NCBI RefSeq assembly: GCF_002835805.1
Contig: NZ_PISE01000014.1
Location: 27,255 to 91,254 of the forward strand
Length of the DNA: 64,000 nucleotides
Direction of reading: 5' to 3'
Source: Niallia nealsonii
GTDB lineage: Bacteria; Bacillota; Bacilli; Bacillales; Cytobacillaceae
The first letter of the stretch is position 1. Every line of letters starts with the position of its first letter. Below are positions 8,145-16,226 of the stretch, piece after piece. The notes beneath the pieces were generated by a model that saw only the letters and a program-made list of their open reading frames with translations, was not told where the DNA came from and made no database searches. The position numbers and the translations under genes are program-made.

Positions 8145-10385
8145 ATGATGAAAGCAAGCACGTATATAAAAGAATGGCAAAAAGCACTGCAAGAAGAAAT
8201 CAATCATTTAAAACGCTATTCCAACACAAAAATAGCTTTATATAATGGCAAAATGCTTCATACAGAAGAAAACTATACGTATTATTTTGAAACAAGCAGT
8301 TTTACGAAAATTCCAATTGGCTCCAATATTGTTATTGAGTGGGGAAGCGCCAAAATTGACGGCAGAATTCTTTCCTCAGACGGCAAAAGTTTGCTTGTTG
8401 TATTGGAAAAAACAATAGGGGAAACTGTGAGCGAAGCCTATTTGTTTCATGATCCGTGGGAACTTCTAGAACAGTTGATGGCAAGGTTCGATGGCATAAA
8501 AGAAAGCAAACGAAAACGAACAAGAATTCAGCAATTAATGAATCCAGAAACAGAGCCGCGCCATCCTATTGAAGGCATAAAAAATCATGTTCATGAACTG
8601 GCGCTCCGATGCAAATACAATCCTGTCACGTATGTATGGGGACCGCCTGGCACAGGCAAAACATATACACTGGCCAGAGTAGCTTTGCAACGGTACTGGA
8701 AGGGGAAACGCATCTTAATCCTCTCTCAAAGCAATCAAGCAGTGGACGTGCTGCTAAAAGAAATTACGGAAACAGCTACCCAAAAAGATCGTTTTAAAAT
8801 GGGCGATATTTTACGATATGGCTCAAACACAACGGACGGAATTTTCGCAGATGATAAAATCACGACAACCAGTTTGCTAGAAGAAAAAGATCAAAATTTA
8901 GCACAGCAAAAAAGTGCGCTGATAGAAGAAAAGCGCCTGTTAAAACAAGACTTAGCAAAATCATTTAGCATGCGTGATTCTTCTGAACTATTAAAACTAG
9001 AAGAAAAATTAGCGCAAGTATTGGAAAAGATTCGCAAGCGGGAAATTCAATTTGTCAAAAAAGCGATGATTGTTGGCACAACATTAGCAAAAGCAGCAAC
9101 AGATACAACGATTTATGAAGACAATTTCGATCTTGTGATTGTGGATGAAGCAAGCATGTGTTATGTTCCTCAAGCAGCATTTGCCGCAAGTCTTGCTAAA
9201 CGCACGATTATTTGCGGCGACTTTAAACAGCTTCCCCCTATTGCTGCTGGAAGAACAAATCTTATTAATAAATGGCTAAAGGATGATATTTTTTCCGCTT
9301 CTCATGTTGCAGAAAAAGTGACAGGAAGCAAACTTCATCCACATTTGCTCCTTTTGAATGAACAAAGACGAATGCATCCAAGTATATCCTCTTTTACGAA
9401 TAAACATATTTACCATTCATTAGTCGGCGATCACGCATCTGTTGCAAAAAAAAGACAAAAAATTGCAAGCAAAGCTCCTTTTCCACAGGAGGCCAATATT
9501 TTGCTCGATACAAGCGGATTTGGAGAATACACTACTTATGAAAAAGGCAGCAAATCAAAAATTAATGTGATGCAGCTATTATTGTCTTTTCAGCTTATGT
9601 ACGAAGGAATCAAAAATGGCATGACAAGCATCGGTTATGTTACCCCTTACCGTGCTCAAGCGGAATTAATGAGCGCGCTTGCCGAAGAGTTATTGCCAGA
9701 ACAAGTCGCAAAAGGAGTCCTTACCATTGCAACCGTACATCGTTTTCAAGGAAGTGAAAAGGATATGGTTATATTTGACAATGTAGAGGGCTTCCCGATA
9801 GAACGGCCTGGCATGCTTTTAGTGGGAAAAGAAAGCGAGCGGTTAATCAATGTTGCCATTACTAGAACGAAAGGGAAATTTATCCATGTGGCGAATCGAG
9901 ATTATGTAAAACAAACCATCAGCAGACAAAAAACAATTCGCAAATTAATGGACCACCAAGAAGAAGGTCATCTGGTTATTTTGCCAAAACAAATTGGTGC
10001 ATGGATTAAACATGCTTTTGCCTACTTGCATTGGTCACATGGCAAAAAATTAGACATCATTCAAGCTGATATAAAAAGAGCAAGAAGTTCAATTGTGTTT
10101 GTTTTGACAAAAGGAACCCACTTTTCCATCGAATGGATTACCATGCTTAACGAACGAAAAAAACAAGTTCCTGTAACGATTTATGGAGAAAAGTCTCCAT
10201 CAAAAGATTATCGATTTACAAACTGGGAGGACTCCACCTTTCCAATGATGATCATTGATGAAAAAATCGTTTGGCTGGGACATCCATTAGAAGGCGTTAA
10301 AAGAATCAAACCGCCATCGATTGCTGCAAGAGTGAAATCTGTTTCTTTGGCTGAGTATTTGCTGAAACAATTGCCAGAGAAATAA
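8145..10385 (+). CDS. Superfamily 1 DNA/RNA helicase (AAA_11/AAA_12) with degenerate PLD-like C-terminus
   Basis: The 746-residue protein has a UPF1/SMUBP2-like SF1 helicase core: Walker A GPPGTGKT near residue 165, DEAS (Walker B) near 334, the CGDFKQLPP motif and the VAITRTKGK motif VI. Residues 620-740 form a second domain resembling the phospholipase-D fold (KRARSSIVFVL...FPMMIIDEKIVWLGHP), but the HxK catalytic pair is absent, so it is probably a binding module. Related helicases with PLD-like tails act in DNA repair or defence. It stands alone between terminators. Two ATG codons (8145, 8148) are possible starts and the ribosome binding site (AGAAGG) is weak. Confidence 0.85.
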   Translation: MMKASTYIKEWQKALQEEINHLKRYSNTKIALYNGKMLHTEENYTYYFETSSFTKIPIGSNIVIEWGSAKIDGRILSSDGKSLLVVLEKTIGETVSEAYLFHDPWELLEQLMARFDGIKESKRKRTRIQQLMNPETEPRHPIEGIKNHVHELALRCKYNPVTYVWGPPGTGKTYTLARVALQRYWKGKRILILSQSNQAVDVLLKEITETATQKDRFKMGDILRYGSNTTDGIFADDKITTTSLLEEKDQNLAQQKSALIEEKRLLKQDLAKSFSMRDSSELLKLEEKLAQVLEKIRKREIQFVKKAMIVGTTLAKAATDTTIYEDNFDLVIVDEASMCYVPQAAFAASLAKRTIICGDFKQLPPIAAGRTNLINKWLKDDIFSASHVAEKVTGSKLHPHLLLLNEQRRMHPSISSFTNKHIYHSLVGDHASVAKKRQKIASKAPFPQEANILLDTSGFGEYTTYEKGSKSKINVMQLLLSFQLMYEGIKNGMTSIGYVTPYRAQAELMSALAEELLPEQVAKGVLTIATVHRFQGSEKDMVIFDNVEGFPIERPGMLLVGKESERLINVAITRTKGKFIHVANRDYVKQTISRQKTIRKLMDHQEEGHLVILPKQIGAWIKHAFAYLHWSHGKKLDIIQADIKRARSSIVFVLTKGTHFSIEWITMLNERKKQVPVTIYGEKSPSKDYRFTNWEDSTFPMMIIDEKIVWLGHPLEGVKRIKPPSIAARVKSVSLAEYLLKQLPEK

Positions 10386-10501
10386 TTAAGGCGCTTTTTG
10401 CTAAAACATCATACAATTTTTTTCTAGAAGATAAAATATTTTCGCAAATTTTCAGAAAACCATGCTATGATAGTGAAGAGTAACGTTTAGGAGGAAACAA
10501 C

Positions 10502-10708
10502 ATGACATTAAAAGATGTATTAACAGAAGTACTTCAATCAGAAACAGAAGTTCAAGAACAGCTCGAAAAGCACAAACAAGAAGGATTTATCACAACAACT
10601 TCAGAAGCAACTCAACAAACATTGCTAGAAAAGCTAGAAGAAAATGATTTTTACGTGTACGATACACAGTTTATCGACGGGTTGCACCGTTTGTATATAG
10701 AGCTATAA
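10502..10708 (+). CDS. Small acidic protein of unknown function
   Basis: This 68-residue protein follows a very good AGGAGG site (seven bases before the ATG) and is followed by its own terminator, so it is surely expressed. It is helical and acidic with no membrane segment or metal motif. I do not recognise a family. Confidence 0.8.
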   Translation: MTLKDVLTEVLQSETEVQEQLEKHKQEGFITTTSEATQQTLLEKLEENDFYVYDTQFIDGLHRLYIEL

Positions 10709-10712
10709 GAAT

Positions 10713-10745
10713 AAAAAAGAAGGCAGAAATGCTTTCTTTTTTTGC
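10713..10745 (+). terminator. Intrinsic terminator
   Basis: AAAGAAGGCA and TGCTTTCTTT arms around a GAAA loop, followed by a T run, lie immediately after the 68-residue gene. Confidence 0.8.
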
Positions 10746-11322
10746 TTTATAAAAGGGGAAATAAGGGGATAGGAAAATCAGTGTTATTTCCTGAGAAATC
10801 GCAGGATGTGACAAAATATGAAGGAATATTCCTTTTGACAGGGGAAAAATAAGATACCTTGAGGAAATTTGGCGAAAAAGAGGGTAGGGAATGACAAAGT
10901 ATTCATTCATAGATGATGCCAAAACTAAAAAGAAGAAAGATTAGCTTATTAATAAAAATAGTGTTTATCCATTCATGAAACGGGCTATAACTAAAGTGTG
11001 TTCCCCTTTGCGGCCTTTGCCTTTTTATTTGGCAGAGGCGTTTTTTTTTTGAATTATCACAGCTGTATATCTTTATTTTCTGCGATTATATTATAAGTAA
11101 AAATAGAGAAATACAAAATGAACTGTTCGAGGAGATGTCCTGTATTTTTTAGTGCTAATTATGTTTTCTTCAGAAACGCCGAAATGGTACGGAAAAGGGA
11201 AATATAGGAGATCTTTCTAAGTGTGGGATTAGATTGAATAGCTAAACAATTTCTAGTACAGGAGAAAAACAGCAGAATTTTTTGCTTAAGAAAGAGTAGA
11301 GAGCTCCTCTAGTGAGTTTATT
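10746..11322. other. Intergenic region with an isolated terminator hairpin
   Basis: No supported gene is seen in about 570 bases. A strong hairpin, GCCTTTGCC (11013-11021) with GGCAGAGGC (11031-11039), followed by ten T residues, would end a plus-strand transcript, but no gene precedes it; it may end a small RNA or be a relic. Confidence 0.5.
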
Positions 11323-11496
11323 TTATGATGATAAAATACGGAAGATAAAGGATGCTGTAAGTAATAAAAGCAATAGGATATGAAAAAGAAAAATCCATCC
11401 AGCAGCATAGGGGTGGTATCTAAGTAGTGAGCGGTATGAGGAAAATTTTATATACAGCAGGAAAAAGGTAAAAAAGATTTGCAACCCGGCTGCCAT
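11323..11496 (-). CDS. Possible 57-residue membrane peptide downstream of c-di-GMP riboswitch
   Basis: On the minus strand a frame from an ATG inside the riboswitch 3' part to TAA at 11323 encodes a peptide with two strongly hydrophobic stretches (FFTFFLLYI and FLFHILLLLLLTASFI). It lies where a riboswitch target should lie. There is no Shine-Dalgarno sequence, so this may be a gene remnant. Confidence 0.25.
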   Translation of the reverse strand: MAAGLQIFFTFFLLYIKFSSYRSLLRYHPYAAGWIFLFHILLLLLLTASFIFRILSS

Positions 11497-11552
11497 AGCA
11501 AATGCGTTAGGCCCGTGGCTTTGCGTCCTTTATTTTCATAAAGTTTGCCAAT
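11481..11552 (-). promoter_or_regulatory. Cyclic di-GMP-I (GEMM-I) riboswitch aptamer
   Basis: Read on the minus strand, this contains the hallmarks of the class I c-di-GMP aptamer: GGCAAAC, a stem capped by a GAAA loop, GACGCAAAGCC, CGGGCCTAA and a closing GCCGGGTTGC segment. The aptamer senses c-di-GMP. It begins 6 bases after the stop codon of a Spo0E-like gene transcribed in the same direction, and no strong downstream gene is present. A second copy with the same arrangement lies at 44020-44092. Confidence 0.88.
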
Positions 11553-11558
11553 AAGAGA

Positions 11559-11765
11559 TTATACGTGAATCATGTAATGGAAGTCTGAGTTTTTAAATTG
11601 CTGATACTGAAAAATAAAATAATCTAGTTGTTGACTGATTTGCAGAGTAGTTGAGTTATTAAAGCCTTTTTTCATACCAACATGAATCAATTCTTCTCGT
11701 AACTGTTGAATCTGATTTTCTAGTTGATTTAGAGAATAGTCTTTTTCTTTATAGGTCTCAAGCAT
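11559..11765 (-). CDS. Spo0E-like aspartyl-phosphate phosphatase (5' end separated from promoter)
   Basis: The 68-residue helical protein has the Spo0E family pattern, two helices with the SQQLDYFIFQYQ active motif near residue 46. Spo0E proteins dephosphorylate Spo0A~P and delay sporulation. It is about 75% identical by eye to the copy at 44125-44304. Unlike that copy it has no ribosome binding site before its first ATG, because IS607-type DNA separates it from the ancestral leader now found near 13566-13610. It may therefore be poorly expressed. Confidence 0.8.
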   Translation of the reverse strand: MLETYKEKDYSLNQLENQIQQLREELIHVGMKKGFNNSTTLQISQQLDYFIFQYQQFKNSDFHYMIHV

Positions 11766-11829
11766 TTCAGCACTGCTACTAAAAATATACCCAAATGTGC
11801 ACATTCAAAGATAATTCTTGTTTCTACGT

Positions 11830-11990
11830 GTCCCACCTCGCCAGTTGCTCGCTACTATGGTTGGTCTAACACTCTACAAGCGTAAATTCCCGACATATAA
11901 GCCATCGGTACATATATACTCTCTCGTTAGGTGAGAACGGTATATCGAGTTGCTTGTACTAGATTAAATGCTGCATTTTCATCTCTATTC
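11830..11990 (-). ncRNA. Presumed TnpB guide (omega/reRNA) scaffold
   Basis: TnpB proteins use an RNA made from the 3' end of tnpB and the element end beyond it. This interval covers that position and contains short inverted segments such as CTCACC/GGTGAG. It is located by analogy only; the bases just beyond the element end (toward 11770) would be the guide. Confidence 0.35.
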
Positions 11991-13090
11991 ATCGTATGAC
12001 TACAAGTGTCACAAGTAAAGGTACGTTCCGAAAGGGATAGTTTTACTTTTTTCATTTGGCATTTGGAACATAGTTTACTGGACGGATAAAATCTATCAAC
12101 TTGTCTTAGTTCAATACCTAATTTACGACATTTGTTAAGTAGATTTAACTTGAATTGATAGAATTTTTGATTGGCAACTGCTCTAGACAAGTGTTTGCTC
12201 TTCATCATTCCTTTTACATTCAAATCTTCCATTGTAATAAAAAGTGGCTTGGTTTTCGTCACTTCTCGAATAACATAGGCTTGATAAGCGGCTCGAATGT
12301 TCGTTAAGCGAAGATGAAGTTTCTGTACTCTTTGAATGTTTTTATGTAGGTTTTTCCTTTGATTAGCAGCAGATTCACCTCCTGATTTTTTTATTTTTTT
12401 ATAGTATTCATATTTCCTAGAAAGGGAATGTTGTTCTCTTTTTAGCTTTTTTTCTGCTTTTTTAATTCGTATGGATTGGTTGATGTTTTTAAAATATTGA
12501 CCATCGCTTGTCACAGCAAATTCTTTTAACCCTAAGTCTATTCCTATGCCATGATCCTTTACCGTTTCTTTTGGAAGGGTAACTTCTTCTTTCACTAGCA
12601 CTGAAATATAGAATCTATCGGCTTTTTGTCCTACGATACAACTACTCACAATACTATTCGTTGGAATATAGCCTTTTTCTTTCAAAATCACCCAGCCTAG
12701 CGTAGGAACCTTCATGCGATGTCTTTCCACCAATAAATCAGTTGGATTGTTCTTCGGAAAGTAGGCTTTTACTTCTTGCTTGTTTTTCTTTTTAAAACGC
12801 GGAAATTTAGCTTCTCCTTTGAAAAACTTACGAAAAGCGGTATCTGCATTCATAATGGCTTTTTTTCTAGCTTTTGAAGAAACAGCTTTTATCCAAGGAA
12901 ATTCTTTGGATAATGTATGATTGACGTATTTATCATAGTCCATCCCACCACAAAACTTCGCTTCCTTTTGATACAATTCTCTATTATGTGAAAGAAAAGA
13001 ATTATAAAGAAAACGACAAACACCAATGGTATTTATCAATTTTTGTTTTTGCTTCGCTGAAAGATAAATTTCTGTTTTGTAAGCCTTCAT
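11927..13090 (-). CDS. tnpB: TnpB RNA-guided endonuclease of IS607/IS605 type
   Basis: The 387-residue protein is full length. It has the RuvC triad Asp185 (GIDLG), Glu288 (ITMEDL) and Asp370 (NRDENAA), and the zinc finger Cys341-x2-Cys344 / Cys360-x2-Cys363. TnpB cuts DNA at sites matching an RNA derived from the element end and promotes element retention. The ATG overlaps the TGA of the upstream tnpA relic. All catalytic residues are present, so nuclease activity may persist although the transposase is broken. Confidence 0.93.
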   Translation of the reverse strand: MKAYKTEIYLSAKQKQKLINTIGVCRFLYNSFLSHNRELYQKEAKFCGGMDYDKYVNHTLSKEFPWIKAVSSKARKKAIMNADTAFRKFFKGEAKFPRFKKKNKQEVKAYFPKNNPTDLLVERHRMKVPTLGWVILKEKGYIPTNSIVSSCIVGQKADRFYISVLVKEEVTLPKETVKDHGIGIDLGLKEFAVTSDGQYFKNINQSIRIKKAEKKLKREQHSLSRKYEYYKKIKKSGGESAANQRKNLHKNIQRVQKLHLRLTNIRAAYQAYVIREVTKTKPLFITMEDLNVKGMMKSKHLSRAVANQKFYQFKLNLLNKCRKLGIELRQVDRFYPSSKLCSKCQMKKVKLSLSERTFTCDTCSHTMNRDENAAFNLVQATRYTVLT

Positions 13091-13566
13091 AACTCTTTAT
13101 CCTCTTCTATCCTTTCTTTGTATTTTCTTAACCTATAGATTCTACAAGAAAACACATGAATGATAGAAATTAAATTTTGTATCATTTCTTCATGCGGAGA
13201 TAGTTTTTCATTTTTTCCTATGATTAATTCTACGTCTAATTTGTTTAGAAATCGTTCAAACCAATCGTAACCAAAACGAATAAATTTATCCTTATGCGTG
13301 ATAAAAACCTTGGAAACTTTTCTTCCTTGTATATCATCCAATAATTTATTTCACTTTTTCCGATTATAGGTTAATCTACTTCCAATATCTTCTGTAATTT
13401 CATCTACAATAATACCTTTGGCATTGACATATTTCCTTGAAAATTCTACTTGATTGTTTAAATCATCCTTCTGACCAGCATGAGAAACTCTGGTATATAA
13501 AACTACTTTTCCTTTATTCCCTTCTTCCGATGTGGCACCTGTATACTTAAGAAGTTGACTATGAGT
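13087..13566 (-). pseudogene. tnpA: IS607-type TnpA serine recombinase, N-truncated and with an in-frame stop
   Basis: The frame reads from YYTHSQLLKYTGATSEEG through the resolvase core (VVLYTRVSHAGQKDDLNNQ) to GSRLTYNRKK, then a TGA codon at about 13352, then continues in the same frame (NKLLDDIQGRKVSKVFITHK) to the stop at 13087. A Trp codon (TGG) is expected where TGA stands. The MerR-like DNA-binding N-terminus (about 45-50 residues) is missing. Both defects make it non-functional. Confidence 0.85.
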
Positions 13567-13625
13567 ATAATACCTCCTATCTTTTGGAAAAAATATAAGT
13601 AAAAGTAATTATACCAAAAAAACTT
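13567..13625 (-). promoter_or_regulatory. Orphaned leader of the interrupted Spo0E gene
   Basis: This short segment, with AGGAGG and a GGTATAATTACTTTTACTT stretch on the minus strand, resembles the region just upstream of the intact Spo0E gene (44304-44360). It now precedes the tnpA relic instead. Confidence 0.6.
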
Positions 13626-13763
13626 AAAAAAAACTTAATTTTATAAGGGATTATTTGTTTATTTTACTAAAAAAAGTAGGTGTTTAATTAAAAAGCGAAT
13701 AGAAATCCAGATTCATAGAAACTATGTCTATTATTGAAACAACTAGACTAAAAAACAAAGGGA

Positions 13764-13792
13764 TAAAAAAGACTACTCATGTTTGAGTAGCC
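13764..13792 (-). terminator. Intrinsic terminator of the 33-residue peptide gene
   Basis: On the minus strand GGCTACTCA pairs with TGAGTAGTC and is followed by six T residues, 15 bases after the peptide stop codon. Confidence 0.8.
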
Positions 13793-13807
13793 TAATAAAA
13801 GAAGTGA

Positions 13808-13909
13808 TTAATTTTTACTGATTTTCTCTTGATAATTGCTCCATGCAGACATGGCAAAAGCAGCAATTATTTCTCCAGTAAATCTTAATAAACCACCAAC
13901 TAGTTCCAT
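13808..13909 (-). CDS. 33-residue hydrophobic/amphipathic peptide
   Basis: The minus-strand ATG at 13909 follows a GGAGTTGATTTTG site, and a terminator follows the stop, so this is a self-contained small gene. The N-terminal two thirds (ELVGGLLRFTGEIIAAFAM) form an amphipathic or membrane-associating helix, with a charged tail. It could be a bacteriocin-like, toxin-like or signalling peptide; I do not recognise the family. Confidence 0.6.
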   Translation of the reverse strand: MELVGGLLRFTGEIIAAFAMSAWSNYQEKISKN

Positions 13910-14426
13910 CAAAATCAACTCCTTCACTCTGATTTTACAGATAATGGATGTTTTTGTAAACGACTTTTAAATAAAGGAATACAGAAAAAGGGTTAATAAC
14001 ATTGAAGGGTGTCAACAAATATACATAGGAATGGAAGAAATAAAACCATATTCCAAAAATGACTATTTGATTTTATTAAGAACCTTTTTGCAGATTTCCG
14101 TTATCAAGGCAATGGGGATGAGAAAAAATCTTTATCCGGCATAATGGGCAGTAAAACCCCTACTGATTGAAGTTTCACTTTATTGCAATCAACTGCTTTT
14201 GTGAAGGAGAATTTTAGTAAAATGAATGAGTTTGTATTAGCATTTAACTTTAAAAATGAAGGAACATAAAGATGATATAAAACTGTAGATTTATAGATGA
14301 GGGTATCGGGAGAATGGTGATGCTGTGCAGTAATGTGTATAGGTGCTAATATATAAATATGAGACACTAATATTATCTAAATGGAGCTGGTATAGATGAA
14401 TACAATCTTTAAAGAAGTGAAAAATC
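13910..14426. other. Intergenic region, no supported gene
   Basis: About 510 bases. It contains the 39-base repeat copy at 14146-14184 and, after a GAAGGAG site, a 15-codon frame (ATG about 14222). Nothing else is coding-like. Confidence 0.5.
14146..14184 (+). repeat. 39-bp dispersed repeat, copy 1
   Basis: This stretch (GGGCAGTAAAACCCCTACTG and the following GATTGAAGTTTCACTTTATT) matches 59362-59400 at 37 of 39 positions. It may be an end of an IS200/IS605-type or other mobile element; no transposase is attached to either copy. Confidence 0.75.
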
Positions 14427-14702
14427 ATGCACTTTGATCCAGATCAACATTTACACATTGGCTATTATGAAAACGGATTTGATTTAGAAGCAGTTGCATA
14501 TAAGGTTCTCGGTGAGGATAAGTGGGTAATATTTTGGCCAAATGATCAAAAATGCGAGTTTAATAAAAATATATTATCTTCCTGCAATTTCCATCCGTAT
14601 TTTGGATATGAAATTTTTTCCATACAACAAACAGATTTATCTTATAGAACTGGATGCAATCATTTTGCAGATTGGCTGAAAGCGTCTGGAATCATGGAGT
14701 AA
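14427..14702 (+). CDS. Hypothetical protein, 91 residues
   Basis: ATG 14427 follows AAAGAAGTG. The protein is soluble, rich in aromatic residues and histidine, with a CEFNKNILSSCNF centre; no family is recognised. It lies just outside the left end of the integrative element. Confidence 0.65.
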   Translation: MHFDPDQHLHIGYYENGFDLEAVAYKVLGEDKWVIFWPNDQKCEFNKNILSSCNFHPYFGYEIFSIQQTDLSYRTGCNHFADWLKASGIME

Positions 14703-15041
14703 ATTAGGGTGAAAGCTAACATTAACATAGGTAGCGTGCAATTAGAGTTATAGTTTTTGAGCAGGGAACATATTACTATCTCTAGGAAATTAAATAAAAA
14801 TTTAATGGTATAACGGATGGGATATTTTCTGGTATAGGAATTGTAGTATCAGGGATAAATGTAATGATTAGGGGTTACTTAGGTGATGGTATCTATCCAG
14901 GGGGATGCTTTAATTTCATATTTTTTAAATTATTTTAATATTGTCTGTTCTTAATTTCGTTATTTATGGAAGAATTGCAAAATAATAGGATTATAAAGTT
15001 GCAGAGTAATTAAATTATTTAGAGGGAGTGAAAACGATTTC
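14703..15041. other. Intergenic region with a coding-like fragment
   Basis: One plus frame from about 14797 to TAA near 14938 reads as a glycine-rich hydrophobic peptide (GIGIVVSGINVMIRGYLGDG) without a start codon or ribosome binding site; it may be a relic. No other feature is seen before the tRNA promoter. Confidence 0.3.
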
Positions 15042-15070
15042 TTGACAAAAAAGAACAGATGGCTTAGAAT
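15042..15070 (+). promoter_or_regulatory. Promoter of the left tRNA-Val gene
   Basis: TTGACA (15042-15047) and TAGAAT (15065-15070) with a 17-base spacer lie 17 bases before the tRNA. This chromosomal promoter is outside the duplicated segment, so only the left tRNA copy has it. Confidence 0.75.
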
Positions 15071-15075
15071 TTAAT

Positions 15076-15160
15076 TATAGATATTTCGACTTGTTAGCTC
15101 AGTGGGAGAGCACTTCCTTGACAGGGAAGGGGTCGTGGGTTCAAGTCCCTCACAGGTCAT
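15076..15160. repeat. attL: 85-bp direct repeat containing a whole tRNA gene
   Basis: Identical to 39861-39945. The two copies bound the integrative element, with the integrase just inside this one. The repeat includes 12 bases upstream of the tRNA. Confidence 0.9.
15088..15159 (+). tRNA. tRNA-Val (GAC), left copy
   Basis: The 72-base cloverleaf has acceptor arms GACTTGT/ACAGGTC, D stem GCTC/GAGC, anticodon arm CTTCC-TTGACAG-GGAAG (anticodon GAC, valine) and T loop TTCAAGT. One T-T mismatch is present in the T stem and CCA is not encoded. The chromosomal promoter lies upstream. Confidence 0.85.
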
Positions 15161-15210
15161 TAAACGCAGGTGTATCAAGGGTTTTACAAGGATTTTGCAA
15201 ACTTAGTAGG

Positions 15211-15290
15211 AAAGTGGTCATTATTAGACCCTTTTCTTACAACTGAGACCACTAACCTTCTTAGAATAATAAGAAGGAAGTGGTCTTTTT
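15211..15290 (+). promoter_or_regulatory. Possible attenuator / RBS-occluding hairpins before the integrase
   Basis: AGTGGTC (15213-15219), GACCACT (15247-15253) and AGTGGTC (15279-15285) allow two mutually exclusive stems. The second stem (GACCACT..CCTTCTT with AAGAAGG..AGTGGTC, followed by TTTTT) resembles a terminator and contains the integrase ribosome binding site AAGAAGG. The first stem would free it. The same heptamer occurs at the right end of the element, so these may also be integrase or excisionase arm sites. Confidence 0.55.
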
Positions 15291-16211
15291 ATGTTGTTGA
15301 AATTTGCCATACAAGATTTTAAGGATGACAGGGAATTTCAGAACTTATCTGAACAAACAATCAAAACATATCAAATTATTTTAGGAGAGTTCCAAAGCTT
15401 TAGTGCTGAAAAAGAAGTGCTGAATGTAGAGGATATAACAGCGAATATAGTCAAATCCTATCTCCTCTACTGTAAAAAAACTAAAGGGAACAATCCTGTA
15501 ACGATTAATACGAAAATAAAAAATCTTAAAGCTTTTTTTAATTATATGGTGATGAATGATGTAATTACGGATAAACGAAATCCAATGTTAAAGATTGAAA
15601 AGATAAAAACAGATACTAAAATTGAAGTTTTTACTGATAACCATATCAAGCAGATGTTAGGCTATTACAGAAGATTAAAAGGAAGAGAAAAGTCATTTTA
15701 TGCTTATCGTGACCATACAATCATTCTTACATTGCTTGGCACTGGAATACGCTTAGGAGAATTGTGCAATTTAACATGGGAAGAGGTCAACTTGGTTAAA
15801 GGTACTATTACTGTATTCGGTAAGAATCGAATGCAAGCAAGTATACCTTTGACAGATAAGTTGATTAAGGAACTTGCGGAGTACAAAGTTTTTTGTCAGC
15901 AATATTTTAATGAATCCTCTGTACATGTCTTTGTAAATAAAGATAATAAACTTATGACAACAGATGCAGTTAAAAACATGTTCAAGCGTTTGAAGACAAT
16001 TATGAATTTTAAAGATGTTCGATTATCGGCTCATACGTTCCGCCACACGTTTGCTCATAGGTTCTTAATGAATGGTGGAGATGTATTTACTCTACAAAAA
16101 ATGTTACGGCATAGTAATTTAAAGATGACTGAGAAGTATCTTGCTATTTGGGGAACTGCATTAAGAGAGCAAAATGAAAAGTATAATCCATTAAATACTT
16201 TAGATATATAA
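15291..16211 (+). CDS. int: Tyrosine recombinase/integrase (XerC/D-like)
   Basis: The 306-residue protein has a SAM-like N-terminal core-binding domain (residues 1-100) and a catalytic domain with Arg in TGIRLGEL, the HTFRHTF motif, a second His in RHSN and the tyrosine in EKYLAIW. It would catalyse integration and excision between the two tRNA-containing att sites. It lies 131 bases inside attL, transcribed inward, as is usual for tRNA-targeting elements. Its start lies five bases after a terminator-like hairpin. Confidence 0.92.
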   Translation: MLLKFAIQDFKDDREFQNLSEQTIKTYQIILGEFQSFSAEKEVLNVEDITANIVKSYLLYCKKTKGNNPVTINTKIKNLKAFFNYMVMNDVITDKRNPMLKIEKIKTDTKIEVFTDNHIKQMLGYYRRLKGREKSFYAYRDHTIILTLLGTGIRLGELCNLTWEEVNLVKGTITVFGKNRMQASIPLTDKLIKELAEYKVFCQQYFNESSVHVFVNKDNKLMTTDAVKNMFKRLKTIMNFKDVRLSAHTFRHTFAHRFLMNGGDVFTLQKMLRHSNLKMTEKYLAIWGTALREQNEKYNPLNTLDI

Positions 16212-16226
16212 GCTAGGCGAATGAAA

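Larger units (their letters stand above)
11770..13566 (-). mobile_element. Decayed IS607-type insertion (tnpA fragment + intact tnpB)
   Basis: The segment contains tnpB and a truncated, interrupted IS607-type serine recombinase gene with a four-base ATGA overlap between them, the typical IS607 order. It splits a Spo0E gene from its leader: the sequence at 13566-13620 matches the region upstream of the second Spo0E copy (44304-44360). The tnpA end is missing its first codons, so the element is truncated there. The tnpB-side end is only approximate. Confidence 0.8.

Noticed and set aside
10671..10922. An 83-codon minus-strand frame downstream of the first riboswitch region, considered as its target gene
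   Set aside because: It overlaps the end and terminator of the 68-residue gene, lacks a ribosome binding site and looks like a shadow.
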